From Thiomicrospira sp. ALE5 (lineage in GTDB: Bacteria; Pseudomonadota; Gammaproteobacteria; Thiomicrospirales; Thiomicrospiraceae): a stretch of 64,000 bases of DNA. Of this stretch, positions 38,278 through 47,502 are shown in pieces; position 1 is the stretch's first letter; every line of letters starts with the position of its first letter. The notes beneath the pieces were generated by a model that was not told the origin of the DNA, did no database searches, and saw only the letters and a program-made list of their open reading frames with translations. The stretch spans positions 879,960-943,959 of the forward strand of contig NZ_FOYY01000003.1 in the NCBI RefSeq assembly GCF_900112445.1. The letters run 5' to 3'. Both the position numbers and the translations under genes were made by a program.

Positions 38278-40815
38278 CTAAAACTCCGTCCACTCATCAG
38301 CATCCGTGGTTTTAGTGTCAGACGGCTTAGCAGACCCTGGCAATGATGCTGGTTTTACAAGTTTGTCTGCCATTATAGGCTTGCTCTGTTCAAGTTGCTT
38401 AACGGGACGGTGAAGATCTCGGCCAGTATTAAAGAAGGCCATATTGCGACTCAATTCTTGAGCTTGCTCACTCATGCTTTCCGCTGCTGCTGATGTTTCT
38501 TCTACGAGTGCCGCATTTTGCTGCGTAACCTGATCAATGTCGGCTACCGCCTGATGCACTTGATTGACGCCATCGGCCTGCTCTCTTGATGCTTCACCAA
38601 TATGCTCAATCATCGATGTTACATTTTCGATGGCATTGTTAATTTCGGCCAGCATGTCACCAGATGAGGATGCCAATTTGCTACCCTCATCAATCCGAAC
38701 CACGCTTTCATCAATCAATGCTTTAATATCCTTAGCCGCTTCGGCAGATTTTTGTGCCAAGGCACGCACCTCACCCGCAACAACGGCAAAACCACGACCA
38801 TGATCACCTGCCCGTGCCGCTTCAACCGCTGCATTCAAGGCCAATAGATTTGTTTGGAAAGCAATACCATCAATCAAACTGACAATTTCAGAAATCTTGT
38901 GACTCGATTCCTGAATAGCGTTCATCGCTGCAATGGTTTGCTGCATCACCTGCGAACCGTCATTGGCTTTAAGCTGTACATCCTGTGCGACACGCGTTGC
39001 CTCAAGGGCATTCTGCGTATTGTTTTGAACCGCCGAATTCATCTCTTCCATAGTGGCAGAGGTTTCTTCCAACGCCGCCGCCTGCTCTTGTACACGCTGG
39101 CTCAAATCCTGTGAACCTTTAGACACTTCGTTTGCCGCACCATTAACCACATCTGCACTATTAAGGGCACCGGCAATAATGCCCGCAAGATTGTCCGCAT
39201 TCGCATTAATAGCCGTTTTGAGTTGATCTAACTGGCCTTGGCAGTCGGTGGTGACCGCTTGGGTGAGATCGCCTTGGCTTTGCGCATCCATAACACGGGT
39301 GATATCGCCAATAACATCCTCAAGCACCGTAACCGTTGCATTTATTGAATCTTTTAGCTTATTCATATCGCCAGCCGCTGCAATTTTCACCCGCTCGGAG
39401 AATTGGCCTTCTGATACATTAGACATGACGCTGTTAATTTCACTAATCACGCGATTCATGGCGGCCATGGACGTTGAGGCAGAGTCAATCATCGCCTTAT
39501 ATTCACCCTGCGCTTGGGTGTCGATATTGACACTAAACTGACCGTCGCGTAGGTAGCCCATCGTCTTTTTCAACTGCGCCATGACATCGGTAATATTGTC
39601 GGCACTGGTATTAATGCCGTCTTTGAGTTTATTAAGGTCACCCACCAGCTCACGGGTGACACGCTGATCAAAGCGCCCTTCTGACAATGCTTTAACGACC
39701 TCATTCGCTTCACTAATGGCATCTTGCATATTCGACAACAGGAAATTGACCGCTTTACCCATCTCACCGATTTCATCTTGGCGTTTGTCATCGGCACGTA
39801 TGCTGAAATTGCCGGTTTGGCTAATTTGCGCCAGACTGCCTTGAATCGCTGATAAACCGCGGGCAATCAAACGTGGGATATAAACGGCGACCGCAATCGA
39901 TAAAACCACCACCAACAAACTGATAATAATCATCATGCGCACAATGTCTTCATTGAGCGCCTGCACCATCGGACCGACTTGGTTTTGTTCTGCTTGGATA
40001 CGTGATACCACTTCTTGCAAGCGACCTTCAACATCGCTACCGATTCGATCCATTTCGCTGATATTTGAATTGGTTAGATCTATAACACGTTGCAAATCAC
40101 GCATTTGCTGAACATAAACATCAATCAATTGTTCGGTATCGCGCATTTGAGCAATTAGATCAAGGTTTTGCATATTTTCGCGCAGAGTTGCAAGACGCTG
40201 TTCAGAACGTTCAAACTCTTGATAGGCGATCTCCATGATGTCCGGCGTGCCCTCGCGAATAAAGCGCTGTCCAGCAATACGCGCTACAAGCAAGTTACGA
40301 TTTAGCAAACCTAAATCCCGAACCACCTCAGGAGTTTCAGCGCTACGCAAAATGTCAGTAATGTTTTGTTCGATTTGCGGCCCGGTTTCAAAGGTAAGGG
40401 CATGTACCAATGTATCGCGTTCCGCTATGAGTAATTGAATGCGATCAAAATTGGTGCGGTATTCGCGCAATGCAACCATGATTTCTTGAGCTTGACGCTC
40501 ACGCTCAGAGCCTGTCAAGCGTTCGGTTAAACGCTCTGTTTCATTAACGAGCTCGTTGTAACGCGCATTAAAACCCTCCGCATTTTCAGGGCTAGAGCTC
40601 CTTAAATAACGCATCAAGTTCATGCGCGTCGCAAACATGCTAGAATCAACATCAGTCGCAACCACCGCATTAATGGCTAAGGTTCGATAATCAGCAAAAC
40701 CACCGGCCGATTCCTGTACCTTGACGATACTATATACCGCCAATCCAATCACCATCAAGGTAATTACAATAAAACTTCCCAAGAGTTTAGCTCTGATTGA
40801 CTTAAACATATTCAT
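38278..40815 (-). CDS. Methyl-accepting chemotaxis protein with tandem HAMP-like repeats
   Basis: Transmembrane chemoreceptor of 845 residues. Membrane segments lie at about 11-32 and 293-312. The roughly 260-residue periplasmic part between them is all helical and likely of the helical-bimodular or four-helix type. A HAMP domain (about 313-365) is followed by further HAMP-like repeats, recognisable by recurring words such as EGRFDQRV, DGQFSVNI, EGQFSERV and QGDLTQAV. The signalling hairpin contains [20 protein letters not shown] and [20 protein letters not shown]. The C-terminus ends in DEWTEF, matching the xWxxF CheR/CheB docking pentapeptide. The ligand is unknown. It lies downstream of the pst genes, with a terminator between. 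Confidence 0.95.
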   Translation of the reverse strand: MNMFKSIRAKLLGSFIVITLMVIGLAVYSIVKVQESAGGFADYRTLAINAVVATDVDSSMFATRMNLMRYLRSSSPENAEGFNARYNELVNETERLTERLTGSERERQAQEIMVALREYRTNFDRIQLLIAERDTLVHALTFETGPQIEQNITDILRSAETPEVVRDLGLLNRNLLVARIAGQRFIREGTPDIMEIAYQEFERSEQRLATLRENMQNLDLIAQMRDTEQLIDVYVQQMRDLQRVIDLTNSNISEMDRIGSDVEGRLQEVVSRIQAEQNQVGPMVQALNEDIVRMMIIISLLVVVLSIAVAVYIPRLIARGLSAIQGSLAQISQTGNFSIRADDKRQDEIGEMGKAVNFLLSNMQDAISEANEVVKALSEGRFDQRVTRELVGDLNKLKDGINTSADNITDVMAQLKKTMGYLRDGQFSVNIDTQAQGEYKAMIDSASTSMAAMNRVISEINSVMSNVSEGQFSERVKIAAAGDMNKLKDSINATVTVLEDVIGDITRVMDAQSQGDLTQAVTTDCQGQLDQLKTAINANADNLAGIIAGALNSADVVNGAANEVSKGSQDLSQRVQEQAAALEETSATMEEMNSAVQNNTQNALEATRVAQDVQLKANDGSQVMQQTIAAMNAIQESSHKISEIVSLIDGIAFQTNLLALNAAVEAARAGDHGRGFAVVAGEVRALAQKSAEAAKDIKALIDESVVRIDEGSKLASSSGDMLAEINNAIENVTSMIEHIGEASREQADGVNQVHQAVADIDQVTQQNAALVEETSAAAESMSEQAQELSRNMAFFNTGRDLHRPVKQLEQSKPIMADKLVKPASLPGSAKPSDTKTTDADEWTEF

Positions 40816-40987
40816 TCACCTTATGAACAAGAATACTTATTACTAATAATTTTAATACGTAGAGGGCTGGATAGGGAAACCAGCTTGAAATCAGGTTGTC
40901 TAGTACAGATCTAACAGCAATCTATCCAATTAGAAAAACAATCAACATCATTAAAGCATAAAAACATGAAAGAAAGCTTTTTAAATA

Positions 40988-41020
40988 ATAAAAAACCCAG
41001 CACAGGGCTGGGTTTTTTTG
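40988..41020 (-). terminator. Terminator of pstS
   Basis: 8-bp stem (AACCCAGC and GCTGGGTT) with A-rich and T-rich flanks on the two sides, 28 bp after the pstS stop; it can work in both directions. Confidence 0.85.
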
Positions 41021-41047
41021 ATCAACTAACCTGTAACGGCATAGTGA

Positions 41048-42016
41048 TTAGTCGAGTTTACGTAACTCACGCTCTGCGGCCGCGCGGGGTAATGGCACAT
41101 AACCATCATTATTCACAATGGTTTGCCCTTCTTTAGACAACACCATTCTCATAAACTCTCTAACCGCTGGTTCCATAGGCTGTGAAGGTGGATTGTTCAC
41201 ATAAACGTACAACAGGCGCGCTAATGGAAAATCACCCGTTGCGGCATTTTCTGCATTCGCTTCAAAAAATTGCTCACCGGCTTCACGTGCTAAAGGTACT
41301 GAGCGAACACTTGAAGTTAGATAGCCGACTCCTGAGTAACCAATGCCGTTAACTGATGCTGACACACCTTGCACAACCGATGCTGAACCAGGTTGCTCGT
41401 TAACTGAGTTTTTAAAATCGCCACGACAAAGGGCTACATTACGGAAATAACCATAGGTACCCGATACTGAGTTACGCCCGTATAATTGGACGGGGCGATT
41501 CGCCCACTCACCCGTTAAACCCACATCACCCCAGGTGGTGGCATCCTCACGTGCGCCACACGCTCGGGTCGATGAAAATAATGAATCCACCTGAGACAGG
41601 GTAAGTCCCTCAATAGGGTTATCCTTGTGCACAAATACCGCTAAAGTATCAATTGCCACACCGATTTCAGTCGGGGCGTAACCATAACGCGCCTCGAAAG
41701 CCGCAATTTCACCTGAACGCATGGCACGACTCATAGGACCAAATTGAGCTGCACCTTCAGTTAAAGCCGTCGGAGCAGTGGATGAGCCAGCACCTTGAAT
41801 CTGCACATTCACATTCGGATACATACGATTAAATTCTTCTGACCATAAAGTCATCAAGTTGTTCAAGGTATCTGAACCAATTGAGCTCAAAGAGCCAGAG
41901 ATACCTGAAGTCCGCTCATAACTTGGCAAAGTAGGATCCACACCCGCTAAAACTGGCTGTATTGTTAAAGCGGCCGCAGCAAAACCCATGGTGGCTAATA
42001 ATTTACGACGTAGCAT
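41048..42016 (-). CDS. pstS: Phosphate ABC transporter substrate-binding protein PstS
   Basis: Periplasmic phosphate-binding protein of 322 residues. A signal peptide ([19 protein letters not shown], cleavage before GVDP) is followed by the phosphate-binding start [15 protein letters not shown], then [16 protein letters not shown] and the SRAMRSGEI segment. A second phosphate-contact region has the [12 protein letters not shown] segment. It resembles the Pseudomonas-type PstS rather than E. coli PstS. It is last in the phosphate gene order, after phoR, separated by 119 bp that contain a clear Pho box. It therefore likely has its own strong PhoB-dependent promoter besides read-through from the operon. 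Confidence 0.94.
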   Translation of the reverse strand: MLRRKLLATMGFAAAALTIQPVLAGVDPTLPSYERTSGISGSLSSIGSDTLNNLMTLWSEEFNRMYPNVNVQIQGAGSSTAPTALTEGAAQFGPMSRAMRSGEIAAFEARYGYAPTEIGVAIDTLAVFVHKDNPIEGLTLSQVDSLFSSTRACGAREDATTWGDVGLTGEWANRPVQLYGRNSVSGTYGYFRNVALCRGDFKNSVNEQPGSASVVQGVSASVNGIGYSGVGYLTSSVRSVPLAREAGEQFFEANAENAATGDFPLARLLYVYVNNPPSQPMEPAVREFMRMVLSKEGQTIVNNDGYVPLPRAAAERELRKLD

Positions 42017-42099
42017 AGTTAAGCTCCTTAAGAGAATTAAATAAATTTAAACTTCAGGATTAGTATGCGGGAGCTAAATAACAGTTAAATGAAGAAGAT

Positions 42100-42128
42100 T
42101 TGACAGTTTTATGACAAGCACTAAACAG
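42100..42128 (-). promoter_or_regulatory. Pho box upstream of pstS
   Basis: Reading the minus strand, three 7-bp repeats spaced by 4 bp are seen: CTGTTTA, TTGTCAT and CTGTCAA. The last two match the PhoB consensus (CTGTCAT-N4-CTGTCAT) at 12 of 14 positions. The site is 84 bp before the pstS start, the usual place of a PhoB-activated promoter. Confidence 0.88.
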
Positions 42129-42135
42129 GTCGATA

Positions 42136-43464
42136 TTAGGCCGGATCGCGAACCATAGCTGTAGGAAAAATAACGCGAAATGTTGAACCGACTTTTAGAC
42201 GACTTTGAATATCCAACTTGGCCTGATGACGCTCAATAATATGTTTGACTATGGCTAGCCCCAGACCCGTGCCGCCTGAACTACGTGAGCGTGCGGTGTC
42301 CACACGGTAAAAGCGCTCGGTTAATCGCGGGATGTCTTCTCGTGCAATACCAATACCGGTGTCTTTAACTTGAAAAACCAATTGATGTTGTTTATTCTCA
42401 AACCAACGCACCGTGATTTTGCCTCCTGCTGGCGTGTAGCGAATGGCATTACTCACCAGGTTCACAAACACGCTGCGTAGCGGATCTACTAACCCAAAAA
42501 GGTTTTTGTGGGTCGCTATTTCGAACTTTATATCGTGTTCGTTTTGGCTAAGTTGGTGCATTTCCTGTTCAAGTGCCATTAATACATCTTGCATATCAAT
42601 CACATCGGGCGGTGTTTTATAACTATCCGCTTCAATTGAGGATAGCGTTAACAAGTCGTTGATAATGTTCTGCATTCGCTGAGCTTGGCTGCTCATTTGC
42701 TCAACGGGACCGTGCCATAAGGGTGGAAAGCTAGCGAGCTCATCTTGCATCAACTCCAAATAACCGGTTACCACCGTTAAGGGTGTCCGCAACTCATGTG
42801 AGGCATTTGCCACAAAATCACGTCGAACTTGGGCAAGGTTATGCTCGGCGGTAATGTCACGCACGATAAATAAAAAATGGTGTTGAAAATAAGGCACCAT
42901 TGATGCACTTAGTCGCTGGGTGCTTTGGTGAGTTTGATAAAACTCAACGCTTTGCTCAAAATCAGCCATCTCAAAATAAGCGATAATTTCAGGCTGACGC
43001 AGCAAATTAGTAATAAGTTGACCTACGTCCCGTTGATTTAAACCTAACAAATCTTCGGCAGCGTGATTAATCCATTCAATTTTAAAATTCTTAGATAATG
43101 AAATATGTGCATCTGGCAATAGGTTCATGGCCTGCTGAACTTGATCCGTTTCCGATCTTAGCCGCTTAATTTGGCGTTTTTCTTTGTATGACTTTTCAAA
43201 ATAGGCATCAAAAACATCACCCCACACACCAAAAGGTACTTGTTGTGCCACTAAGTCTGGACTTTTGACCATGCGCAAAAACTGCGCAAAAAAATACATA
43301 TTTCGCAATACGTACAACAAAAACGCAACCACAAATGACCAGCCCCAAGCCTGAGTAAACAATCCAAGAACTGTGGCCAGAAGCACCAGCCCTGCTATGC
43401 CAATCACTTCCTCGTGAAAACGCATCCTTGTTGATAAGTCAAAAAACGGCTTTATACCAAGCAC
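42136..43464 (-). CDS. phoR: Phosphate sensor histidine kinase PhoR
   Basis: Membrane-bound kinase of 442 residues that phosphorylates PhoB under phosphate limitation. The N-terminus has hydrophobic segments (about 20-60), then a linker, a PAS domain (about 110-200) and the HisKA box SHELRTPLTVVTGYLEL with the phospho-accepting His. The ATPase domain follows with N-box NAIRYTPAGG and G-boxes DTGIGIARED and GGTGLGLAIV. This is the standard PhoR arrangement. It lies 12 bp after phoB in the same operon and upstream of pstS. Confidence 0.96.
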   Translation of the reverse strand: MLGIKPFFDLSTRMRFHEEVIGIAGLVLLATVLGLFTQAWGWSFVVAFLLYVLRNMYFFAQFLRMVKSPDLVAQQVPFGVWGDVFDAYFEKSYKEKRQIKRLRSETDQVQQAMNLLPDAHISLSKNFKIEWINHAAEDLLGLNQRDVGQLITNLLRQPEIIAYFEMADFEQSVEFYQTHQSTQRLSASMVPYFQHHFLFIVRDITAEHNLAQVRRDFVANASHELRTPLTVVTGYLELMQDELASFPPLWHGPVEQMSSQAQRMQNIINDLLTLSSIEADSYKTPPDVIDMQDVLMALEQEMHQLSQNEHDIKFEIATHKNLFGLVDPLRSVFVNLVSNAIRYTPAGGKITVRWFENKQHQLVFQVKDTGIGIAREDIPRLTERFYRVDTARSRSSGGTGLGLAIVKHIIERHQAKLDIQSRLKVGSTFRVIFPTAMVRDPA

Positions 43465-43476
43465 TCAACAGACCCA

Positions 43477-44190
43477 TTACTCATCTGAAAAACGTGGATC
43501 AGGTTCCGAAAAACGGTAACCTGCACCACGAATAGTGTGGATGTAATCTTCACATTGTAGCGGTTCAAGCAACTTGCGTAAGCGGCGAATATGCACATCC
43601 ACTGTACGCTCTTCAACCACCACTTGCTGACCCCAGACCTGATCCAATAGCTGGCCCCGAGAATAAACTCGATTAGGATGCTGCATAAAAAACTGCATCA
43701 GCTTAAACTCGGTAGGCCCCATACGGACCTCTTGCTCTTTTGCCCAAAAACGATAACTGGCCAAATCCATTCTCAACTCACCAAGTTGCAACACTTCTGT
43801 AGTTTGAGTTTCTGGATCCTGGCGACGAAACAAGGCACGAATACGCGCAACTAAAGCCCGAGGAGAAAACGGCTTAACCACATAATCATCAGCGCCCGCA
43901 TCAAAACCCATTACTTGATCGGTTTCTTCACCACGCGCCGTTAACATCACAATCGGTAAGCTGCGCGTTTTCTCATCCTGTCGAATACGTTGCGCGAGCT
44001 TAACCCCACTAATACCCGGTAACATCCAATCCAGAATAAGCAAATCCGGCGTTTCATCCTGTATTTTTTGCCAGCCCTGTTCAGCATTAGCGGCCAAAAC
44101 CACGTCATAGCCTGCTGAACTTAGGGTAAAGTGCAACATATCACGAATAGCCGATTCGTCTTCTACGACGAGTATTTTGGCAGGGGGCAT
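43477..44190 (-). CDS. phoB: Phosphate response regulator PhoB
   Basis: OmpR-type response regulator of about 237 residues that binds Pho boxes when phosphorylated. The receiver domain begins AKILVVEDESAIRDML. The phospho-acceptor Asp is in LLILDWMLPGISG, and the Lys switch is in DDYVVKPFSPRAL. The winged-helix part contains VWGQQVVVEERTVDVHIRRL. The frame is open to a TTG at 44214 with ATGs at 44205, 44202 and 44190. The last fits the family's N-terminus and has GAGAG at the right distance. It directly follows phoU and so is translated from the pst transcript, giving positive feedback. Confidence 0.96.
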   Translation of the reverse strand: MPPAKILVVEDESAIRDMLHFTLSSAGYDVVLAANAEQGWQKIQDETPDLLILDWMLPGISGVKLAQRIRQDEKTRSLPIVMLTARGEETDQVMGFDAGADDYVVKPFSPRALVARIRALFRRQDPETQTTEVLQLGELRMDLASYRFWAKEQEVRMGPTEFKLMQFFMQHPNRVYSRGQLLDQVWGQQVVVEERTVDVHIRRLRKLLEPLQCEDYIHTIRGAGYRFSEPDPRFSDE

Positions 44191-44214
44191 AAAGTCTCTC
44201 ATCATGGTAATCAA

Positions 44215-44946
44215 TTAACTAATATTTTCTAAAAACTCAGCTAAACGATTCGGATCAATATTACGCATTTCCTGGCCATTCACTAAATAAATAATGGTTT
44301 CTGCCATATTTCGAGCATGATCGGTAATGCGCTCACTTGCTCGTAAAGCATAAATCAATTCAAACAAACATACCACATCGACATCCGAATCTTTAAAAAG
44401 TGCCATGACTTCATCAGTCGTCACTTTAAAGAGTTCGTCCACACGCTCTTCCTCTTCAATAATGCTGCTACAATCTTTTATATCTAAACGCGCAAATGCA
44501 TTTAAGGCTTTCTGGAGCATTTCAGTAGCACGCGAAGCAATCTCAATCAGTTGTTTATACCCTTCTAACCCCTGACAGCGTCCATCATCCATCTTAGCAA
44601 TCTGGATAACCATATTGGCAATCTTGACCACCTCATCGCCCATGCGTTCTAAATCGACCCCTAAACGGATCGACGCAATAACCAGCCTTAAGTCAGACGC
44701 GGTGGGCTGTTGACGCGCCAATAACCGCACACTCAAACGATCAATTTCAATTTCTTGTTGGTTAACCAGCTTATCAAGATTAATAACCTCTCTAGCTTCT
44801 TGAATATCGTAATTTTGCACCGCGTGAATAGCGCTAGCCAACTGACGCTCGACTAGGCCACCCATCTCTAAAACCTGGTTAAATAATTCTTCGAGCGCAC
44901 GGTTAAATGAGCCAGATACATGTGAAGTAAACTCTTTTTTTTCCAT
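44215..44946 (-). CDS. phoU: PhoU phosphate signalling protein
   Basis: All-helical metal-binding protein of 243 residues that links the Pst transporter to PhoR and keeps the regulon off when phosphate is plentiful. It has two PhoU repeats, recognisable by EVINLDKLVNQQEIEIDRL and LGVDLERMGDEVVKIANM in the first half and IIEEEERVDELFKVTTDEV and SERITDHARNMAETIIYL in the second. The two E/DxxxD-type metal sites are conserved. It lies 27 bp after pstB and directly before phoB. Confidence 0.97.
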   Translation of the reverse strand: MEKKEFTSHVSGSFNRALEELFNQVLEMGGLVERQLASAIHAVQNYDIQEAREVINLDKLVNQQEIEIDRLSVRLLARQQPTASDLRLVIASIRLGVDLERMGDEVVKIANMVIQIAKMDDGRCQGLEGYKQLIEIASRATEMLQKALNAFARLDIKDCSSIIEEEERVDELFKVTTDEVMALFKDSDVDVVCLFELIYALRASERITDHARNMAETIIYLVNGQEMRNIDPNRLAEFLENIS

Positions 44947-44973
44947 AATCTTATCCCTATCCTTTTGTGGGTA

Positions 44974-45789
44974 TTAACCGTAGCGCCCGGTAATGTAATC
45001 CTCGGTTCGTTTAGTTTGTGGATTAGTAAATAAACTATCTGTATCGGTGTATTCAATTAGTTCGCCCATATACATAAATGCGGTGTAATCCGATACTCGG
45101 GCTGCTTGCTGCATGTTGCGGGTAACAATTAAAATCGTAAAGTCTTTTTTCAACTCAAAAATCAACTCTTCAATCGCCAAGGTTGAAATCGGGTCTAAGG
45201 CCGAAGTAGGTTCATCTAGTAACATCACCTCTGGCTGAATCGCAATCGCCCGTGCAATACACAAACGCTGCTGCTGACCACCCGACATCCCCAAGGCATT
45301 TTCATTTAAACGGTCTTTCACCTCATTCCACAAACCGGCACCTTGCAAGGCCCATTCGACGGTATCATCAAGCGTTGACTTATTATTCACACCCTGCAAA
45401 CGCAGGCCATAAGCCACATTCTCATAGATACTTTTAGGAAAGGGATTCGGCTTTTGAAATACCATCCCAATGCGACGACGAATTTCAGCTACATCCACTT
45501 CTTTGGCGTACATATCCTGGCCATGAATATGCATCTTGCCCTCAACGCGCACGATATCGATCAAATCGTTCATGCGATTGAAGCAACGCAACAAGGTTGA
45601 CTTACCACAACCTGACGGACCAATAAAAGCAGTGACTCGATTCTCTGGAATATCCATCGTGACATTTTTTAACGCCTGTGAGTTGCCATAATATAAATCC
45701 CAATTTTTGACCTGGATCGCAATTTTTTCATCTGAAAGACTCATATTGCGGTGATCTCGCCCAGTATTGACACTAATGTTCTGACTCAT
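44974..45789 (-). CDS. pstB: Phosphate ABC transporter ATPase PstB, with atypical switch residue
   Basis: ATPase subunit of the Pst transporter, 271 residues. Walker A is GPSGCGKST (58-66), the signature is [14 protein letters not shown] (168-181), and Walker B with the catalytic Glu is [13 protein letters not shown]. The PstB-specific NRMNDL and [13 protein letters not shown] segments are present. One residue is odd: the switch (H-loop) His, normally in [14 protein letters not shown], is Arg224 (codon CGC at 45118-45120). A single base change would give His. If real, ATP hydrolysis should be impaired; a sequencing error or an adapted enzyme are alternatives. It is flanked by pstA and phoU. 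Confidence 0.95.
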   Translation of the reverse strand: MSQNISVNTGRDHRNMSLSDEKIAIQVKNWDLYYGNSQALKNVTMDIPENRVTAFIGPSGCGKSTLLRCFNRMNDLIDIVRVEGKMHIHGQDMYAKEVDVAEIRRRIGMVFQKPNPFPKSIYENVAYGLRLQGVNNKSTLDDTVEWALQGAGLWNEVKDRLNENALGMSGGQQQRLCIARAIAIQPEVMLLDEPTSALDPISTLAIEELIFELKKDFTILIVTRNMQQAARVSDYTAFMYMGELIEYTDTDSLFTNPQTKRTEDYITGRYG

Positions 45790-45834
45790 TACTTTTTCCT
45801 TTTAACCTAAATTCTGTCAATTAATTTCTGGTAA

Positions 45835-47472
45835 TTAATGTTCGAGCGATTTATATTTTTCGCGAAGACGGTTGCGGATCATAATCGCGCCCAAGTTTAA
45901 GGTCACAATCACCAGTACCAGCAACAGCGAGGTGGCATAAACTAATGGCTGCGCTGCTTCAACATTGGGGCTTTGGAAGCCCGCATCAAAAATATGAAAG
46001 CCGAGGTGCATAAACTTCTGATCCAAATGCACAAAGGGCGGATTCGCATTCACCGGTAACTCGGAAACCAGTTTTACAACACCCACAAGCATGAGTGGCG
46101 CGACCTCTCCGGCAGCACGCGCAATCGCCAGAATTAAACCCGTCATAATGGCTGGTGTTGTCATCGGCAACACTATTCGCAATATCACTTCCAGTTTGGT
46201 AGCACCTAACGCTAGCCCCCCCTCTCGAAGCGAACGTGGAATCCTTGACAAGCCTTCATCGGTTGACACAATCACCACCGGAAGGGTTAACAAGGCCATG
46301 GTTAACGCCGCCCACAGCAGGCCTGGTGTACCAAAAGTGGGATTAGGCAGCACATGGCTGTAAAACATTTGATCTATGTTGTAACCAAGCACATAGACAA
46401 AGAAGCCTAAACCAAAAATACCAAATACGATTGAGGGAACCCCTGCTAGGTTATTGATTGAGATACGCACCAACTTTAAAACTGGTCCTTCTTTGGCATA
46501 TTCGCGCATATAGATCGCGGCTAAAATACCCATTGGCATCACAAATAAGGTCATCAAGATGACCATCGTAAAGGTACCGACGATGGCAGGGAATACCCCG
46601 CCTTCGGTATTGGCATTACGTGGATCATCGAGTAAGAAATTTTTAATTGAGCCAAAAAAGAAAGCGGTTTTTTCACCAAGGTGCATTTCATTTGGTTGCC
46701 AAAACCGCACGACATGATCTAAACCGAGCCGACGCTCAGCACCATCAGCAAGACTTACAATGACTGTGCCTAATTGGCTTAATTGGTTATATAGCTCATT
46801 GCGTACCGTTTCTAGCTCGCTAAATTCTTGATTTAAACGCGCACGATCAGCATCAAAATCAGCGATGATTTGTTCCGTTAACTGCCCTCTTTGCTCTAAA
46901 CGACGTTGTTCAAAACGTAGCTGCTCTAACTGATAATTGATATTACCAATCAACCCTCTTTCAATATGACGCAACTCTTGGCGAATTTGATGACTTTTTG
47001 CTAGCTGTGAACGCATCCGATCTTTAACTAAGACTAGATCGTCAATGCGCTCACCATTAACCTCAAATGCCTCGATGACCGCATACATATCACCATGTTC
47101 ATATCTTTCAAAAACACTTAAACCTTCGGCAAGCCGCTTCGATGTAATTGCATTTTCAGGAATCCACCTAAAATCGAGACCATAAATTTCACGGTTCGCT
47201 GTTTTTAATAAAATTTGATTTTCACGCAAACTGACTCCGGGGTTCTGCGGATCTTCAAACACGCGCACGCGGGTGTTATGAATTTCAGCGGTATAGACTG
47301 CAGATTCCGTTGCTTGTTCAACTTTAAACTCATAGATCGAGTGCGGCCAAAAGTGACTTAACCCACGTGCTGAAATCATTAACAGTAAACCAAATACGAG
47401 TACAACAGCGATACTAACGGCAGACGCACTAAACCATACCCAATGTTCGCCTTTGCTCATCCATGTTTTCAT
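45835..47472 (-). CDS. pstA: Phosphate ABC transporter permease PstA (long form)
   Basis: Inner-membrane permease of 545 residues, almost twice E. coli PstA (296), as in Pseudomonas-type systems. After the first membrane helix (about 14-36) a long extracytoplasmic region (about 40-270) contains a helical Gln/Glu/Arg-rich stretch (QLRFEQRRLEQRGQL). The C-terminal permease part has five or so helices and the coupling motif region GALALGATKLEVILRIVLP-like (here EGGLALGATKLEVILRIVLP), which meets PstB. One CAGGCCTG copy is at 46318. It lies between pstC and pstB. Confidence 0.95.
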   Translation of the reverse strand: MKTWMSKGEHWVWFSASAVSIAVVLVFGLLLMISARGLSHFWPHSIYEFKVEQATESAVYTAEIHNTRVRVFEDPQNPGVSLRENQILLKTANREIYGLDFRWIPENAITSKRLAEGLSVFERYEHGDMYAVIEAFEVNGERIDDLVLVKDRMRSQLAKSHQIRQELRHIERGLIGNINYQLEQLRFEQRRLEQRGQLTEQIIADFDADRARLNQEFSELETVRNELYNQLSQLGTVIVSLADGAERRLGLDHVVRFWQPNEMHLGEKTAFFFGSIKNFLLDDPRNANTEGGVFPAIVGTFTMVILMTLFVMPMGILAAIYMREYAKEGPVLKLVRISINNLAGVPSIVFGIFGLGFFVYVLGYNIDQMFYSHVLPNPTFGTPGLLWAALTMALLTLPVVIVSTDEGLSRIPRSLREGGLALGATKLEVILRIVLPMTTPAIMTGLILAIARAAGEVAPLMLVGVVKLVSELPVNANPPFVHLDQKFMHLGFHIFDAGFQSPNVEAAQPLVYATSLLLVLVIVTLNLGAIMIRNRLREKYKSLEH

Positions 47473-47502
47473 GACTAATTCCTTTTATCTTGGGTAATAG
47501 CG

